Part shown: piece by piece, positions 38,975 to 49,066 of the stretch
Layout: each line of letters starts with the position of its first letter
How positions within the stretch are numbered: position 1 is the first letter of the stretch
NCBI GenBank assembly: GCA_021324435.1
Contig: JAJPIZ010000006.1
Location: 1-64,000, forward strand
Reading direction: 5' to 3'
Length of the DNA stretch: 64,000 bases
Source: Anaerolineae bacterium
GTDB lineage: Bacteria; Chloroflexota; Anaerolineae; Anaerolineales; Villigracilaceae
Position numbers and translations under genes: made by a program
Notes under the pieces: generated by a model
What the model saw: only the letters and a program-made list of their open reading frames with translations
What the model was told of the DNA's origin: nothing
Databases searched by the model: none

Positions 38975-41559
38975 TTCTTTTTGCTTTTCTTCTTCACGGA
39001 TTTTGTTGCCTTCTTGCCCGCGGTTTTCTTCGCAGGAGTCTTCTTCGGCGCGGACTTCTTACCTTTTACTTCTTTCTTTGCCCTTGCGGGTTTTGCATTG
39101 ACCTTTGCGATTGGTAGAAACTTTTCCACAGCCCAGCCGATCGTCACCGCCACCACTTCCTCGCCCGGTTTGACCTCGACGACTTCATCGCCGCGTGAAG
39201 CGGCACGCTTGCGGATCGCGGCCGCGTCCAGCCGCGCGGACTTGGCCGCGCCTTTGCTCAAATGAATCGTGGCGGTGTGAGTCGCTTTGTCAATCGCGAT
39301 GCCCGCAATCTTGACTTTATCCGGTAGGCTCCAGGCTGTAACGCCTTTACCATAGCGCCCCTGAACGGGGAATTCTTTTTGCTCCAAACGCTTGGCGTGT
39401 CCGTTCGATGTGACGAGCAAGACCTCGCCATCGGTCGGCAGGATTTCCGCGCCGACTACTTCATCATTGTTCTCCAGTTTGATTCCGTTCACGCCCGCCG
39501 CGACGAGGCCCATCGGGCGCACATCGTCTTCTTTGAATCGAATCGCCATGCCGAGCGCGGTCACAAGCAAAATATCTTTCTTCCTGCCATCCGTGAGACT
39601 GACCGAGACGAGCCGGTCACCTTCGTTGATCTTGACCAGCGTAAATGTTTGTGAGGAGGGCCCCGGCAATTCACTGACGAGACTCTTCTTGACCATGCCG
39701 AAGCGCGTCGTGGTCAGCACACAGGCCTCTTCAGGGAGGTCCGTTTTGCGGGCAGGCAGGGCAAACACGGCCGCGAGCGAATCGGTCTCCGAAAGCGGCG
39801 AGACTTTGTAATACATCGAGCCTTGACTCAACTTCTCTGCTTCCGGGATGATCTGCGCCGCGACGGCCGCGGCTTTGCCTAACTTGGTGACAAAATAAAT
39901 CGTGTCTGTCGCGGAGGCCTTGACCAAAAAGCGCGGCGCGTCGTTGCCGGAATGTCGCGGCGGCTTGTCATCATGCGTGCGCGCCACCAGCCCGTCGGCG
40001 GTCACGCCAATCCACACCGTTTGTTCGGGCAAGAGGTCGGTCGAGGTCAGCGCCTTGCGGCCCTTGGCCTCCTCCTTCATGCTCACGATCTGCGTGCGGC
40101 GTCGGTCACCGTAGGCTTCCTTCACTTTCAGCAATTCATCGGCCACCACGCCGCGCATCAACTTCGGCGATTTCAACAGCGCGGTCAACTCTTTGATCAG
40201 CGCGCTGACTTCTTTGTATTCGGTATCTATCTTTTTGCGTTCGAGCGCGGCCAGTCTTCGCAATTGCAAATCGAGAATGGCGGTGGCCTGTAGTTCCGTC
40301 AGCTTGAAGCGTTTCATTAGTTTTGCCCGCGCCGCTTCCACGTCCGGTGCGGAGCGAATGAGATTGATCACTTCATCCAGATTCTTCAACGCGACTAAAT
40401 ATCCCTCGAGGATATGCGCTCGCTGTTTGGCCTTTTCCAGATCGAATTCAGCGCGTCTTTTTATGACCGTCAGCCGGTGCTCGATATAGACGCGTAATGC
40501 CTGTTTGAGAGTTAACGTGCGCGGCTCGCCATCCACGAGGGCCAGCAGATTGATGCTGAATGTGGACTGCATGGGCGTGCGCCGATAGAGATCGTGCAGG
40601 ACGATGTTTGGATCGGCGTTCTTGGTGAGTTCGATGACGATGCGCATGCCCTGGCGGTCGGACTCGTCGCGTAGATCGGCCAGCCCATCGAGATGACCCT
40701 CGCGCGCAAGTTCTGCGATACGTTCGATCAAAGCGGATTTGTTGACCTGATACGGCAGTTCAGTGACGATGATGCGACTCTTGCCGCGTTCCATCTCCTC
40801 AATGTGGACTTTGGCCTGCACCGTCACGCGTCCGCGCCCGGACCCGTAGGCGGCCTCGATGTCCTCCTCGCCTTTCTCCTGCACGATGACTCCGCCGGTC
40901 GGAAAGTCCGGGCCTTTGACGAAGTTCATCAATTGATCCACGTCAATGTCATCGAGTTTCTCCCAGCGGTTGAGCATGTAGACCAGCGCGTCCACGATCT
41001 CGCCGAGGTTATGTGGCGGGATGGAAGTCGCCATGCCGACCGCGATGCCGGTCGCGCCGTTAACCAACAGATTCGGAATCGCCGAGGGAAGGACGCTTGG
41101 TTCAACAAGCGTGTCGTCGAAGTTGGGGAGGAAGTCAACGGTCTCTTTGTTGAGGTCCGCTAAAAGGTCAAGGGCCGCCGCGGTGAGGCGCGCCTCGGTG
41201 TAGCGCATCGCGGCCGGCGGATCGCCATCCACCGAACCAAAATTGCCCTGACCATCCACGAGCAGTGTGCGCATGGAAAAATCCTGCGCCATGCGCGCCA
41301 TGGCTTCGTACACGGCCGCGTCGCCATGCGGATGATATTTGCCAAGCACTTCGCCGACAATGCGAGCGGACTTTTTGTACGCCGTGTCGGAACGAATGCC
41401 CATGTCGTACATCGCATATAAAATGCGGCGATGTACAGGTTTGAGTCCATCGCGCGCATCGGGGAGGGCGCGCGCCACGATGGTGGACATGGCGTAATCG
41501 AGATACGCCTGTTGCATTTCGTTATCAATGTCTATTTTGCGAATGAGACCGAGTTCCAT
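38971..41559 (-). CDS. gyrA: DNA gyrase/topoisomerase IV subunit A with a Lys/Ala-rich tail
   Basis: [51 protein letters not shown]-terminal beta-pinwheel with QGRYGKG; ends in [24 protein letters not shown]. Confidence 0.9.
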   Translation of the reverse strand: MELGLIRKIDIDNEMQQAYLDYAMSTIVARALPDARDGLKPVHRRILYAMYDMGIRSDTAYKKSARIVGEVLGKYHPHGDAAVYEAMARMAQDFSMRTLLVDGQGNFGSVDGDPPAAMRYTEARLTAAALDLLADLNKETVDFLPNFDDTLVEPSVLPSAIPNLLVNGATGIAVGMATSIPPHNLGEIVDALVYMLNRWEKLDDIDVDQLMNFVKGPDFPTGGVIVQEKGEEDIEAAYGSGRGRVTVQAKVHIEEMERGKSRIIVTELPYQVNKSALIERIAELAREGHLDGLADLRDESDRQGMRIVIELTKNADPNIVLHDLYRRTPMQSTFSINLLALVDGEPRTLTLKQALRVYIEHRLTVIKRRAEFDLEKAKQRAHILEGYLVALKNLDEVINLIRSAPDVEAARAKLMKRFKLTELQATAILDLQLRRLAALERKKIDTEYKEVSALIKELTALLKSPKLMRGVVADELLKVKEAYGDRRRTQIVSMKEEAKGRKALTSTDLLPEQTVWIGVTADGLVARTHDDKPPRHSGNDAPRFLVKASATDTIYFVTKLGKAAAVAAQIIPEAEKLSQGSMYYKVSPLSETDSLAAVFALPARKTDLPEEACVLTTTRFGMVKKSLVSELPGPSSQTFTLVKINEGDRLVSVSLTDGRKKDILLVTALGMAIRFKEDDVRPMGLVAAGVNGIKLENNDEVVGAEILPTDGEVLLVTSNGHAKRLEQKEFPVQGRYGKGVTAWSLPDKVKIAGIAIDKATHTATIHLSKGAAKSARLDAAAIRKRAASRGDEVVEVKPGEEVVAVTIGWAVEKFLPIAKVNAKPARAKKEVKGKKSAPKKTPAKKTAGKKATKSVKKKSKKK

Positions 41560-41575
41560 GGGTTCTCCAAGAGCT

Positions 41576-41651
41576 TTTAACCACGAAGGGCACGAAGTGA
41601 CACGAAGGAAAAATTTTTAACTTTGTGTTCCTTCGTGTCCTTGGTGGTGAA
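41576..41651. repeat. Palindromic intergenic repeat (AACCACGAAGGGCACGAAG family)
   Basis: TTTTAACCACGAAGGGCACGAAGTGACACGAAGGAAAAA ... CTTTGTGTTCCTTCGTGTCCTTGGTGGT. Confidence 0.85.
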
Positions 41652-41708
41652 AGAATGTTCTATTTTCGTGCCTATCTTACGGGGAAAGAAAGAAAGCGTC
41701 AAGTGAAA

Positions 41709-41741
41709 AGGTCCCTCGCCAAATTTCGACGAGGGACCTTA
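41709..41741. terminator. Hairpin terminator-like element
   Basis: AAGGTCCCTCGCCAAATTTCGACGAGGGACCTT. Confidence 0.7.
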
Positions 41742-41752
41742 CGCTTTCAATT

Positions 41753-41853
41753 CTCATTGCGAGGCGGTGTGCTCTCACCGTGGCAATCTCCTGTTTACAT
41801 GAAACCTTTGTCTATTTCAATACTTGAGATTGCTTCCCTTCGGTCGCAATGAC
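41753..41853. repeat. Palindromic repeat (CATTGCGAGG...GCAATCTC / GAGATTGC...CGCAATGACG family)
   Basis: Left arm CATTGCGAGGCGG...GTGGCAATCTC, right arm TTGAGATTGCTTCCCTTCGGTCGCAATGACG. Confidence 0.8.
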
Positions 41854-41854
41854 G

Positions 41855-43906
41855 TTATTTTGCAACGACCGCGGCTTTATCATCCCCGAAGGGGGCGGCC
41901 ACTTCTTCCTGTTTCTTGAACTGGCTCATGTACAGGTCGTAATAGAAACCCTGCTTCGCCAGCAGGTCGCTGTGCTTGCCGCGTTCGATGATTTGACCGT
42001 GATCGAGCACGAGGATCATATCTGCGTTGCGGATGGTGGACAGGCGATGCGCAATGACAAACGAGGTGCGTCCTTTGAGCAGTTGATCGAAGGCCTTCTG
42101 GATGAGACGCTCGGTTCTTGTATCTACCGAGGAGGTGGCTTCGTCCAGAATCAGCACGCGCGGATCTGCCAGCGCGGCGCGCGCGATCGAAAGCAATTGC
42201 CGCTGACCCTGACTCAAGCCCGAACCGCGTTCGCCGAGAACGGTCTGATATTTCTCAGGCAGGCGTTCGATGAACGAATCGGCGTTGGCCAGTTTGATGG
42301 CGGCCATCACTTCTTCGTCGGTAGCGGTTGGTTTGCCAAAGCGCACGTTTTCCATGACGGTGGCGCTGAACAGGAAGGTGTCTTGAAGCACGATGCCGAT
42401 TTGTCTTCGAATTGATTCGGCAGTTACATCGCGCACGTCAATGCCGTCAATCTTGACCGAACCTTCGGTGACGTCATAGAAGCGCGGCAGAAGATTGATG
42501 ATGGTGGTCTTGCCTGCGCCGGTGGGACCCACGATGGCAATCGTTTGTCCCGGCTCCGCGCTGAACGTGACCTGTTTCAGCACAGGCACACCGTCTTCAT
42601 ATTCGTGCGAGACGTTCGTGAACTCGACCTTGCCCTGAATCTGCGGCATGATCTTTGCATTAGGTTTATCGGTGACGGCAGGCTTTTCGTCGAGAATGCC
42701 GAAGATTCTTTCAGCGCCGGCCACGGCATTTTGAATGTTCGTCCACAAGACCGCGATCTGTTGAATCGGCTGGTTGAAGCGCTGGACATACGCGAGGAAG
42801 GTCACGACTAAACCGAGGGTTACCGTTGTTCCGAAAAGTGTTTGACCTTTGAGCAGATACCAGCCGCCCACACCGGTCACGATGGCGAGGCCAACATACG
42901 AGAAAGCTTCCAGCGTTGGGGCAAGGGCGGAAGTGTAGGCCACGGCGCGCACATTTGCATCGCGGTTGGCGGCATTGACTTCCTTGAACTGTTCGATGTT
43001 CTCATCGGCGCGGTTGAAGGCTTGAACTTCGCGCACCGCGGCAATTGACTCTTGAAGTTCCGCGTTGACGTTGCCGATCTCCTGCCGACTCTTTCTAAAC
43101 GCCTTGCGAGCCTGCTCGGAGAAGTACAGCGTGGCGAGGAACATGAGCGGCGAGACCGAAAGCGAGAGGAGCGCGAACGGCAGGTTGTTGATCAGCATGT
43201 TGTACGCGACCCACACCAGCAGGAGGATACCGCTGAACACGTTGACCAGCGCGAACGAGAAGGCCTGTTCGATGGCGGACGTATCATTGGTAATACGACT
43301 CATCAAGTCACCGGCTTCGTGTTCGGCGTAGTAACTCAACGAGAGTCGGTGCAGTTGCTCGAAGACCTCCACGCGCAGGACGCGCAGGACATGCTGGCCG
43401 GTCCACGACATGACGAAGAATGTCGCGCCCGTCAGAACGGAGCCGAGCACGAATAAAACGATCACGATCAAGATCAGACGCGTGAGACCTTCGACGCGTT
43501 GATCGTTGGTCGCGGTGGCCGGATCAGGAGTTTGGTATCCGCCAATATGAAACGCGGCATAAATGATCTTGCGCGAGGTAGACAGCATGGACGTGTCGGT
43601 CGAGGCGAGCCAACAGCTTGAAGTCGCTGTGTTGGTCTGTGATCCGTTTTGAGGTCCGAATGAGCCGAAGTTTCCAAACGCGGATTGACCGATGGGTACA
43701 AGGAAACAGTCCGTGGCCTGACCGGTCAATTCCGGAGTCGTCACCTGACTCCACGTTGCAACGACCACCATGAGGACGGCCACCAGGATCATGTACCAGA
43801 AGCGGCCAAAGTACGCGCCGAGGCGCATGAGCGTTTCACTCAGCTTGCGCGGCTTGAGGGATTCTTGATTGAGAATGTTGCCAAAGCGGCCGGGACCACC
43901 CATCAT
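41855..43906 (-). CDS. ABC exporter (TMD-NBD), subunit 2 of probable heterodimer
   Basis: Walker A AIVGPTGAGKTTIINLLPRFYD; signature LSQGQRQLLSIARA; Walker B VLILDEATSSVD. Confidence 0.95.
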   Translation of the reverse strand: MMGGPGRFGNILNQESLKPRKLSETLMRLGAYFGRFWYMILVAVLMVVVATWSQVTTPELTGQATDCFLVPIGQSAFGNFGSFGPQNGSQTNTATSSCWLASTDTSMLSTSRKIIYAAFHIGGYQTPDPATATNDQRVEGLTRLILIVIVLFVLGSVLTGATFFVMSWTGQHVLRVLRVEVFEQLHRLSLSYYAEHEAGDLMSRITNDTSAIEQAFSFALVNVFSGILLLVWVAYNMLINNLPFALLSLSVSPLMFLATLYFSEQARKAFRKSRQEIGNVNAELQESIAAVREVQAFNRADENIEQFKEVNAANRDANVRAVAYTSALAPTLEAFSYVGLAIVTGVGGWYLLKGQTLFGTTVTLGLVVTFLAYVQRFNQPIQQIAVLWTNIQNAVAGAERIFGILDEKPAVTDKPNAKIMPQIQGKVEFTNVSHEYEDGVPVLKQVTFSAEPGQTIAIVGPTGAGKTTIINLLPRFYDVTEGSVKIDGIDVRDVTAESIRRQIGIVLQDTFLFSATVMENVRFGKPTATDEEVMAAIKLANADSFIERLPEKYQTVLGERGSGLSQGQRQLLSIARAALADPRVLILDEATSSVDTRTERLIQKAFDQLLKGRTSFVIAHRLSTIRNADMILVLDHGQIIERGKHSDLLAKQGFYYDLYMSQFKKQEEVAAPFGDDKAAVVAK

Positions 43907-43909
43907 TGG

Positions 43910-45868
43910 CTAATCCTCCCCTGCCGCGTGAGCAGATTCCGGTAAGAGTTGTGAGTTGTAAATTTCAGCATAGATCGGTTCATTCTCCATTAAGTCGGCG
44001 TGCCTGCCCTGCGCGACGATGGCGCCTTTGTCGAGCACGAGAATTTTATCGGCGTTCATCACAGTGCTGATGCGTTGCGCGATGACGAAGGATGTGCGGC
44101 CCTTCATCAGTTTCTCGAGCGCGGCTTGAATCTGCGCTTCGGTGGCGAGGTCAACACTTGAAGTCGAATCGTCGAGAATCAGAATATGCGGATTGAGCAG
44201 AAGCGCGCGGGCAATCGCGATTCGTTGCTTTTGTCCGCCGGAAAGAGTCGTGCCGCGTTCGCCGACGTGTGTGTCGTAACCATCGGGGAAGGACATGATG
44301 AAGTCGTGCGCGGCGGCGGCTTTGGCGGCGGCCTGAATTTCCTCAAGTGTGGCATCCGGTTTGCCGAAGGCGATATTCTCGCGAATCGTGCCGCCAAAGA
44401 GGGTTGTTTCTTGAAGCACGATGCCGATCTGCGAACGAAGCGAATCGAGCGTGACCTCGCGCAGGTCGTAACCATCAATCGTGATGCGGCCTTCGGTCGG
44501 GTCGTAGAAGCGGGGCAGTAAGTTGATGATGCTGGTCTTGCCCGAACCGGTCGCGCCGAGCAGGGCAATCGTCTCGCCGGGTTCGGCGGTGAACGATACT
44601 TTGTTCAAAACCGGTTCGCCTCCGCCGAAATAGCGGAAGGTGACGTTCTCGAACTTCACTTCACCTTTGACCTCGGGCAGCGTCTTCGCATTGGGGCTGT
44701 CCACGATGTCGCTCTTCGCATCCAGAATTTCAAAGATGCGTTCGGCGGAAGCGGCGGCTTGTCCCATCTGCGTGATGATGAAACCGAACTGTGCCACTGG
44801 GAAGAAAAGATACACGAGATACAGTGAGAATTCCTGCCATTCGCCGAGTGTCAGCAGGCCGCTAATGATCTGCTTGCCGCCCACATAAAGAATCGCGGCC
44901 TGTCCGAGGTTGGCGATGAGGAAGACCAGCGGGAACAAAAATGTGAACAAGCGCGAAATGGCGATGGCTTGATTCATCGTTGCATCTGCCGCGACGCGGA
45001 ACTTGGCCTGCTGTTCCTTCTCGCGCGTGAAAGCCTTAATGACTTTGATGCCCGCCAGATTTTCCTGCAAGACCGTGTTGAGCGCGGAAAGTTTCTGTTG
45101 CACCTTGATGAACATCGGCTGGCTGACCGAGCCGAAGATCAGGAACAATACCAGCGCGATCGGCAGGATCGGCATGGCGGTCCATGCCAGCGAAGCGTTG
45201 GATGTGAACAGGATGATGACGGTTCCCGTTAACAAAATCACCGCGCCCACGAGTTGCAAGAGTCCCTGCCCGATGAAGAGCCGGACTTTCTCCACATCGT
45301 CGGTGGCGCGGATCATCAATTGGCCGGTCTGGTTTTTATCGTGATATGAAAACGAAAGATTTTGAATTTTCGCGTACAAATCATTTCGCAAGTCATACGC
45401 CACAGCCTGCGAATTTTTCTCTGCCCAGAATGCCTGCAAAAACGCGAAGATGCCGCGCAGAGCCGCGAAGATGACGATGGCAATCAGCGCGTTGACCAGC
45501 AAATGCGGCGCGTTGTTCACATCCGCATCCAACCGGACCCTGAGCTGGTCCACCGTTAAAGTGGACGGATATTTCAACGCTTCGAGAATTTTCGGCAACG
45601 CCGCGCTGACGAATTGCGCCGGTATTTTATCGAGCGCCTGCCGCACCTGGTCGGCGACGTAGCCGCTGGTGACGGCATCAAGAATGGCGCGCACCATGCT
45701 GGGCACAGCCAACTGCGAGAGCGTGGCGATCACGAGGAAGAGATAGGGTAAAAGAGCCTGTCCTTTGTAATGTGTCAGGTAACGGATGGCGCGGCCAATC
45801 CCTTTGAAGGAGGGGCGTTGGTCGCGGCTTCGCCCGCGTGCATTGGGTCGGGTCATGGTTGCTTGCAA
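43910..45868 (-). CDS. ABC exporter (TMD-NBD), subunit 1 of probable heterodimer
   Basis: ALLGATGSGKTSIINLLPRFYDPTEG; LSGGQKQRIAIARALLLNPHILILDDSTSSVD. Confidence 0.95.
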   Translation of the reverse strand: MQATMTRPNARGRSRDQRPSFKGIGRAIRYLTHYKGQALLPYLFLVIATLSQLAVPSMVRAILDAVTSGYVADQVRQALDKIPAQFVSAALPKILEALKYPSTLTVDQLRVRLDADVNNAPHLLVNALIAIVIFAALRGIFAFLQAFWAEKNSQAVAYDLRNDLYAKIQNLSFSYHDKNQTGQLMIRATDDVEKVRLFIGQGLLQLVGAVILLTGTVIILFTSNASLAWTAMPILPIALVLFLIFGSVSQPMFIKVQQKLSALNTVLQENLAGIKVIKAFTREKEQQAKFRVAADATMNQAIAISRLFTFLFPLVFLIANLGQAAILYVGGKQIISGLLTLGEWQEFSLYLVYLFFPVAQFGFIITQMGQAAASAERIFEILDAKSDIVDSPNAKTLPEVKGEVKFENVTFRYFGGGEPVLNKVSFTAEPGETIALLGATGSGKTSIINLLPRFYDPTEGRITIDGYDLREVTLDSLRSQIGIVLQETTLFGGTIRENIAFGKPDATLEEIQAAAKAAAAHDFIMSFPDGYDTHVGERGTTLSGGQKQRIAIARALLLNPHILILDDSTSSVDLATEAQIQAALEKLMKGRTSFVIAQRISTVMNADKILVLDKGAIVAQGRHADLMENEPIYAEIYNSQLLPESAHAAGED

Positions 45869-45887
45869 AGTGATGTATCCTTTCTGA

Positions 45888-45973
45888 TTGTCATTCTGAG
45901 CCTTTCCCTGAGTGAAGGCGAAGAATCTTGTTCTTGAGATCGAGACCCTTCGCTGCGCTCAGGATGGCACTAT
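45888..45973. repeat. Palindromic repeat (TGTCATTCTGAG...GAAGAATC family), second copy
   Basis: TTGTCATTCTGAGCCTTTCCCTGAGTGAAGGCGAAGAATC ... CGAGACCCTTCGCTGCGCTCAGGATGGCA. Confidence 0.75.
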
Positions 45974-46031
45974 GGATGAATATACGTTTGGGTTGTGAAG
46001 TGAATGTGAATTAGAGATGGAAAGTCAGGTG

Positions 46032-46496
46032 TTACGCTGTTTGTTTTTCTGCTTCTGCTTCGGCCTCGCGCGCCGCCTCGGTGAGAATCGTCAACGCCTC
46101 GGCGACCTTTGTCCGTTGCTCGGCATTCAAGCGGGAGATAAGTTCGTCCACCCAGCGATAACGCTGTTCGATGCCGTGCTCGACAAGACGTTTGCCTTTA
46201 TTCGTCAACGTGACCTGTTTGACGCGGCGGTCATCGGGATGCTCGGCGCGCTCGATGAGACCGTTCTGCACGAGTTTATCCACCAGCTGGCTGGCAGCCG
46301 CGGACGTGATCTCGAAGCGGTCGCTGATGCCGGAGATGTCGCACGCGCCGCGGTAATGCAGTTGCATCAGAATGCTGAACTGCGGCACGGACATGCCCGT
46401 CGCCTTGGCATGATGTGACCAGCCGCGCATCGAGCGGTGGGTGACCGTGTCCATCCATTTGCGCAGGATGCGGGAGAGTTGAGCCGAATCGGTCAT
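46032..46496 (-). CDS. MarR-family transcriptional regulator
   Basis: MSVPQFSILMQLHYRGACDISGISDRFEITSAAASQLVDKLVQNGLIERAEHPDDRRVKQVTLTNKG. Confidence 0.93.
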   Translation of the reverse strand: MTDSAQLSRILRKWMDTVTHRSMRGWSHHAKATGMSVPQFSILMQLHYRGACDISGISDRFEITSAAASQLVDKLVQNGLIERAEHPDDRRVKQVTLTNKGKRLVEHGIEQRYRWVDELISRLNAEQRTKVAEALTILTEAAREAEAEAEKQTA

Positions 46497-46514
46497 AGGT
46501 TAAGCCTGCTTTTT

Positions 46515-46532
46515 AGTTAAGCGGGCTTAACT
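46515..46532. promoter_or_regulatory. Putative MarR autoregulatory operator
   Basis: Perfect palindrome AGTTAAGC-GG-GCTTAACT 19 bp upstream of the marR start; additional GTTAAG half sites flank it. Confidence 0.6.
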
Positions 46533-46794
46533 TTATATGCGAGTTAAGTTTTTGTCAAGCGAGAGGGGATTAACGTATTAGAAGTTCGAGCGAAGATAAA
46601 GGTGAATTGGCGAACGATTGAGTTCGCCGGCGCGGTGTGTCAGGCCGAATCTCAATTGAAAGCGCGTACTCAGCTTCAAAAGCTGGTCAGTTAGCGCGGC
46701 GTAGCCGCGTCCTGTGCAACCAAGGATTGGGTGGAACTTTGAAACCTAAGCCAGAGCCTGGCCCCGAATCAAAGAATGTTTTGCGGACCTCGCT

Positions 46795-47988
46795 CTAAAT
46801 CCATCGTTCCTTCTTCAGTGTCTCTGAAATTGCCGGTAGGTCACTCTCAATAAAGCGGTTCCAATGTTTGCGAATTTCCTCAGCAAGTTGCTCATCAGTA
46901 GCATTTTCGTAGTCTTTTGATGTCAAGAAAGCCTTGTCATAGATAGTGTTCCACTTCTGGTTCAACGCTTTGAACGCTACACGGAAAGGCGGCTGATGTG
47001 CTTGAGCCGTGTCAAATAGGCCTTGGCGAATATCATCCGGTCCGGGGCCAACGATGAGTTTGAGCTTTAGCCTATCAATTGAGTTCGCGAACTCAAACAA
47101 CATAATACGCCCTGAACGTGTCCAACCTTTACCTGACTTGAGTTTCGGAACATCCCAGGCTGTAACTCCAAATCGGATATAGCTCTTAGAGCAGTGATCC
47201 AAAACGAGCTCTTCATTATTTTGGGCTAATTGCTCGAGTATTTCGCGGATTATTGCCTGCTGATCCGGCCTGTATTCGTAGATCAAGTCCAGTGCACGCT
47301 GGTGCTTGAGATATATGCGTCGGCATAGCTCTGCAATTTCGGATTCGGCCACAATATGCCTCCTGAGCATTTGGGTATAGTGAACCATAAGCGTACGTAC
47401 ATCTGCTCCCAGCGTTGAAGATCGGCTTTCAATTAGACCCTCAATAATCTCGCATACCGTCCCATAATCGACCGAAATGTACGTCTCGTGCGATGGGGCA
47501 TCCCCTTCGGGTGATAAGTACAGACCAAGGATTTTCCACCCGGAGTAGTGTTGCTGTACCGTGCGAAGATAGCGCTCTAGCTGATCTGAATGTTCCCCGC
47601 TCTCTATTTTGTTCTCGATTATGACGGCCAATTGATGTGGTTCATCGAGCAACAATAGGTCAATGTTCTGCCATTCGCGCAAAACTACCAACTCGTTGAG
47701 ATTCCAGATATCCAAGTCAATCGGAGACGCGGGCAAAGGTTGTATATTTGCTGGTATTAACGCTTTCTGTAGTAGTCGACGCGCAAACTCGTCACCCAAA
47801 CCGTGATTCTGACTGGGGGTAAGAAGATAGGCGAGAACATCTGAATGACGTAGTTCGTGCCGAACGGCGCGTAGTGCTTCAAATATATTGAATTGGCTAA
47901 GCAAAGCTTCAAGTCTCTCAAGATCGGGGTTGTCCACTACCAATGCTTCGAGCGCGGCGAGGTCGGTTTGGGATTCGTTGTTTTCCAT
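46795..47988 (-). CDS. PD-(D/E)XK nuclease superfamily protein
   Basis: RHSDVLAYLLTPSQNHGLGDEFARRLL...DLLLLDEPHQLAVIIENKIESGEHSDQLERYLRTVQQHY. Confidence 0.78.
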   Translation of the reverse strand: MENNESQTDLAALEALVVDNPDLERLEALLSQFNIFEALRAVRHELRHSDVLAYLLTPSQNHGLGDEFARRLLQKALIPANIQPLPASPIDLDIWNLNELVVLREWQNIDLLLLDEPHQLAVIIENKIESGEHSDQLERYLRTVQQHYSGWKILGLYLSPEGDAPSHETYISVDYGTVCEIIEGLIESRSSTLGADVRTLMVHYTQMLRRHIVAESEIAELCRRIYLKHQRALDLIYEYRPDQQAIIREILEQLAQNNEELVLDHCSKSYIRFGVTAWDVPKLKSGKGWTRSGRIMLFEFANSIDRLKLKLIVGPGPDDIRQGLFDTAQAHQPPFRVAFKALNQKWNTIYDKAFLTSKDYENATDEQLAEEIRKHWNRFIESDLPAISETLKKERWI

Positions 47989-48171
47989 CACTTGTCTTTG
48001 GCCAGCTTGAACATCGAATACAGTTTACCTGATTGCTTTTAGACGGTTGCCGTACAATATCTTTTTTAGAATATTGAGCGGCGTAAGATTAGTTTGAATT
48101 AAGTATAGCACCCCCGCTGATTCCCGAATACACTTGTACATGGCGCAAGTGCTGGTGTCGAATTCCGGCTT

Positions 48172-48951
48172 TTACTGCGCCGTATTGCCTCCATCCACCA
48201 ATAGCAAATGGCCGGTGACGAACGATGAATCGTCTGAAGCCAAAAACAAAACCGCTTTTGCAATCTCCTCGGGCAGACCAAAGCGTCCCATCGGGATGTA
48301 CGCGCTGGCTTCTTCGATGGCATCGTCGAGCGTGACCGGATCAGAGTCCGCGAAGTAACCCTTCTCCAGCCAGCGATCCACAAAGGTATCGCCCGGGCAG
48401 ACGGCGTTGACGCGAATCTTCTCGCGCGCATAATCGAGCGCCATGGCTTTGGTCATCAAGGCCACTGCGCCTTTGCTGGTCACGTAAGGCAGGGCATTCT
48501 TTCCACCGACCACCGACCAATCCGAGCCGTTGTTGACGATGGCGCATCCGCCTCGTTCCCTCATGTGCGGGATGACCAGTTTGCACATGCGCCACACGGC
48601 GGTCACGTTGATCGCCAGCGTGTTGTTCCAGACTTCATCGCTGGTCGTCTCTGCTGTGCCGCTGGTGACGATGCCGGCGTTGTTGAACAAAATGTCAATG
48701 CGACCGAATTCTTTTAACGCGACATCTACCACGCGTTGACAGTCCTCCGCCTGGGTATGATCCGCGACGACGTACACGCATCGCGCGCCCCTCGAGCGGA
48801 TCTCGTTAGCGACGGCTTCGCCCAAGGCCGCGCGTCGGCCCGTTAAAACGAGCGCCGCCCCCTCGTCCGCGAAAAGAAGCGCTGTGGCTTTTCCAATCCC
48901 CGAGGTCGCGCCGGTGATGATGGCGACTTTGTTTGCGAGTCTTCCAGTCAT
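48172..48951 (-). CDS. Short-chain dehydrogenase/reductase
   Basis: NKVAIITGATSGIGKATALLFADEGAALVLTGRR...ILFNNAGIV...YVTSKGAVALMTKAMALDYA. Confidence 0.94.
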   Translation of the reverse strand: MTGRLANKVAIITGATSGIGKATALLFADEGAALVLTGRRAALGEAVANEIRSRGARCVYVVADHTQAEDCQRVVDVALKEFGRIDILFNNAGIVTSGTAETTSDEVWNNTLAINVTAVWRMCKLVIPHMRERGGCAIVNNGSDWSVVGGKNALPYVTSKGAVALMTKAMALDYAREKIRVNAVCPGDTFVDRWLEKGYFADSDPVTLDDAIEEASAYIPMGRFGLPEEIAKAVLFLASDDSSFVTGHLLLVDGGNTAQ

Positions 48952-48962
48952 ACTTACCTCCC

Positions 48963-48993
48963 GACCATAGACAATGGACGATGGTCTATGGTC
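48963..48993. repeat. Palindromic repeat GACCATAGACAATGGACGATGGTCTATGGTC
   Basis: GACCATAGAC/GTCTATGGTC arms; related copy at 50370-50418. Confidence 0.75.
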
Positions 48994-49066
48994 TTACGAT
49001 ACAGCCTGTATCTTTTATAAATTCGCGCGCCCATGTGATGCGCGAACGGCCGGGCGTCTATGAAGT

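Noticed and set aside
46560-46790. Possible tRNA or structured ncRNA in the low-coding stretch
   Set aside because: Some small hairpins exist (CGCGGCGTAGCCGCG), but no cloverleaf or known RNA motif could be supported by eye.
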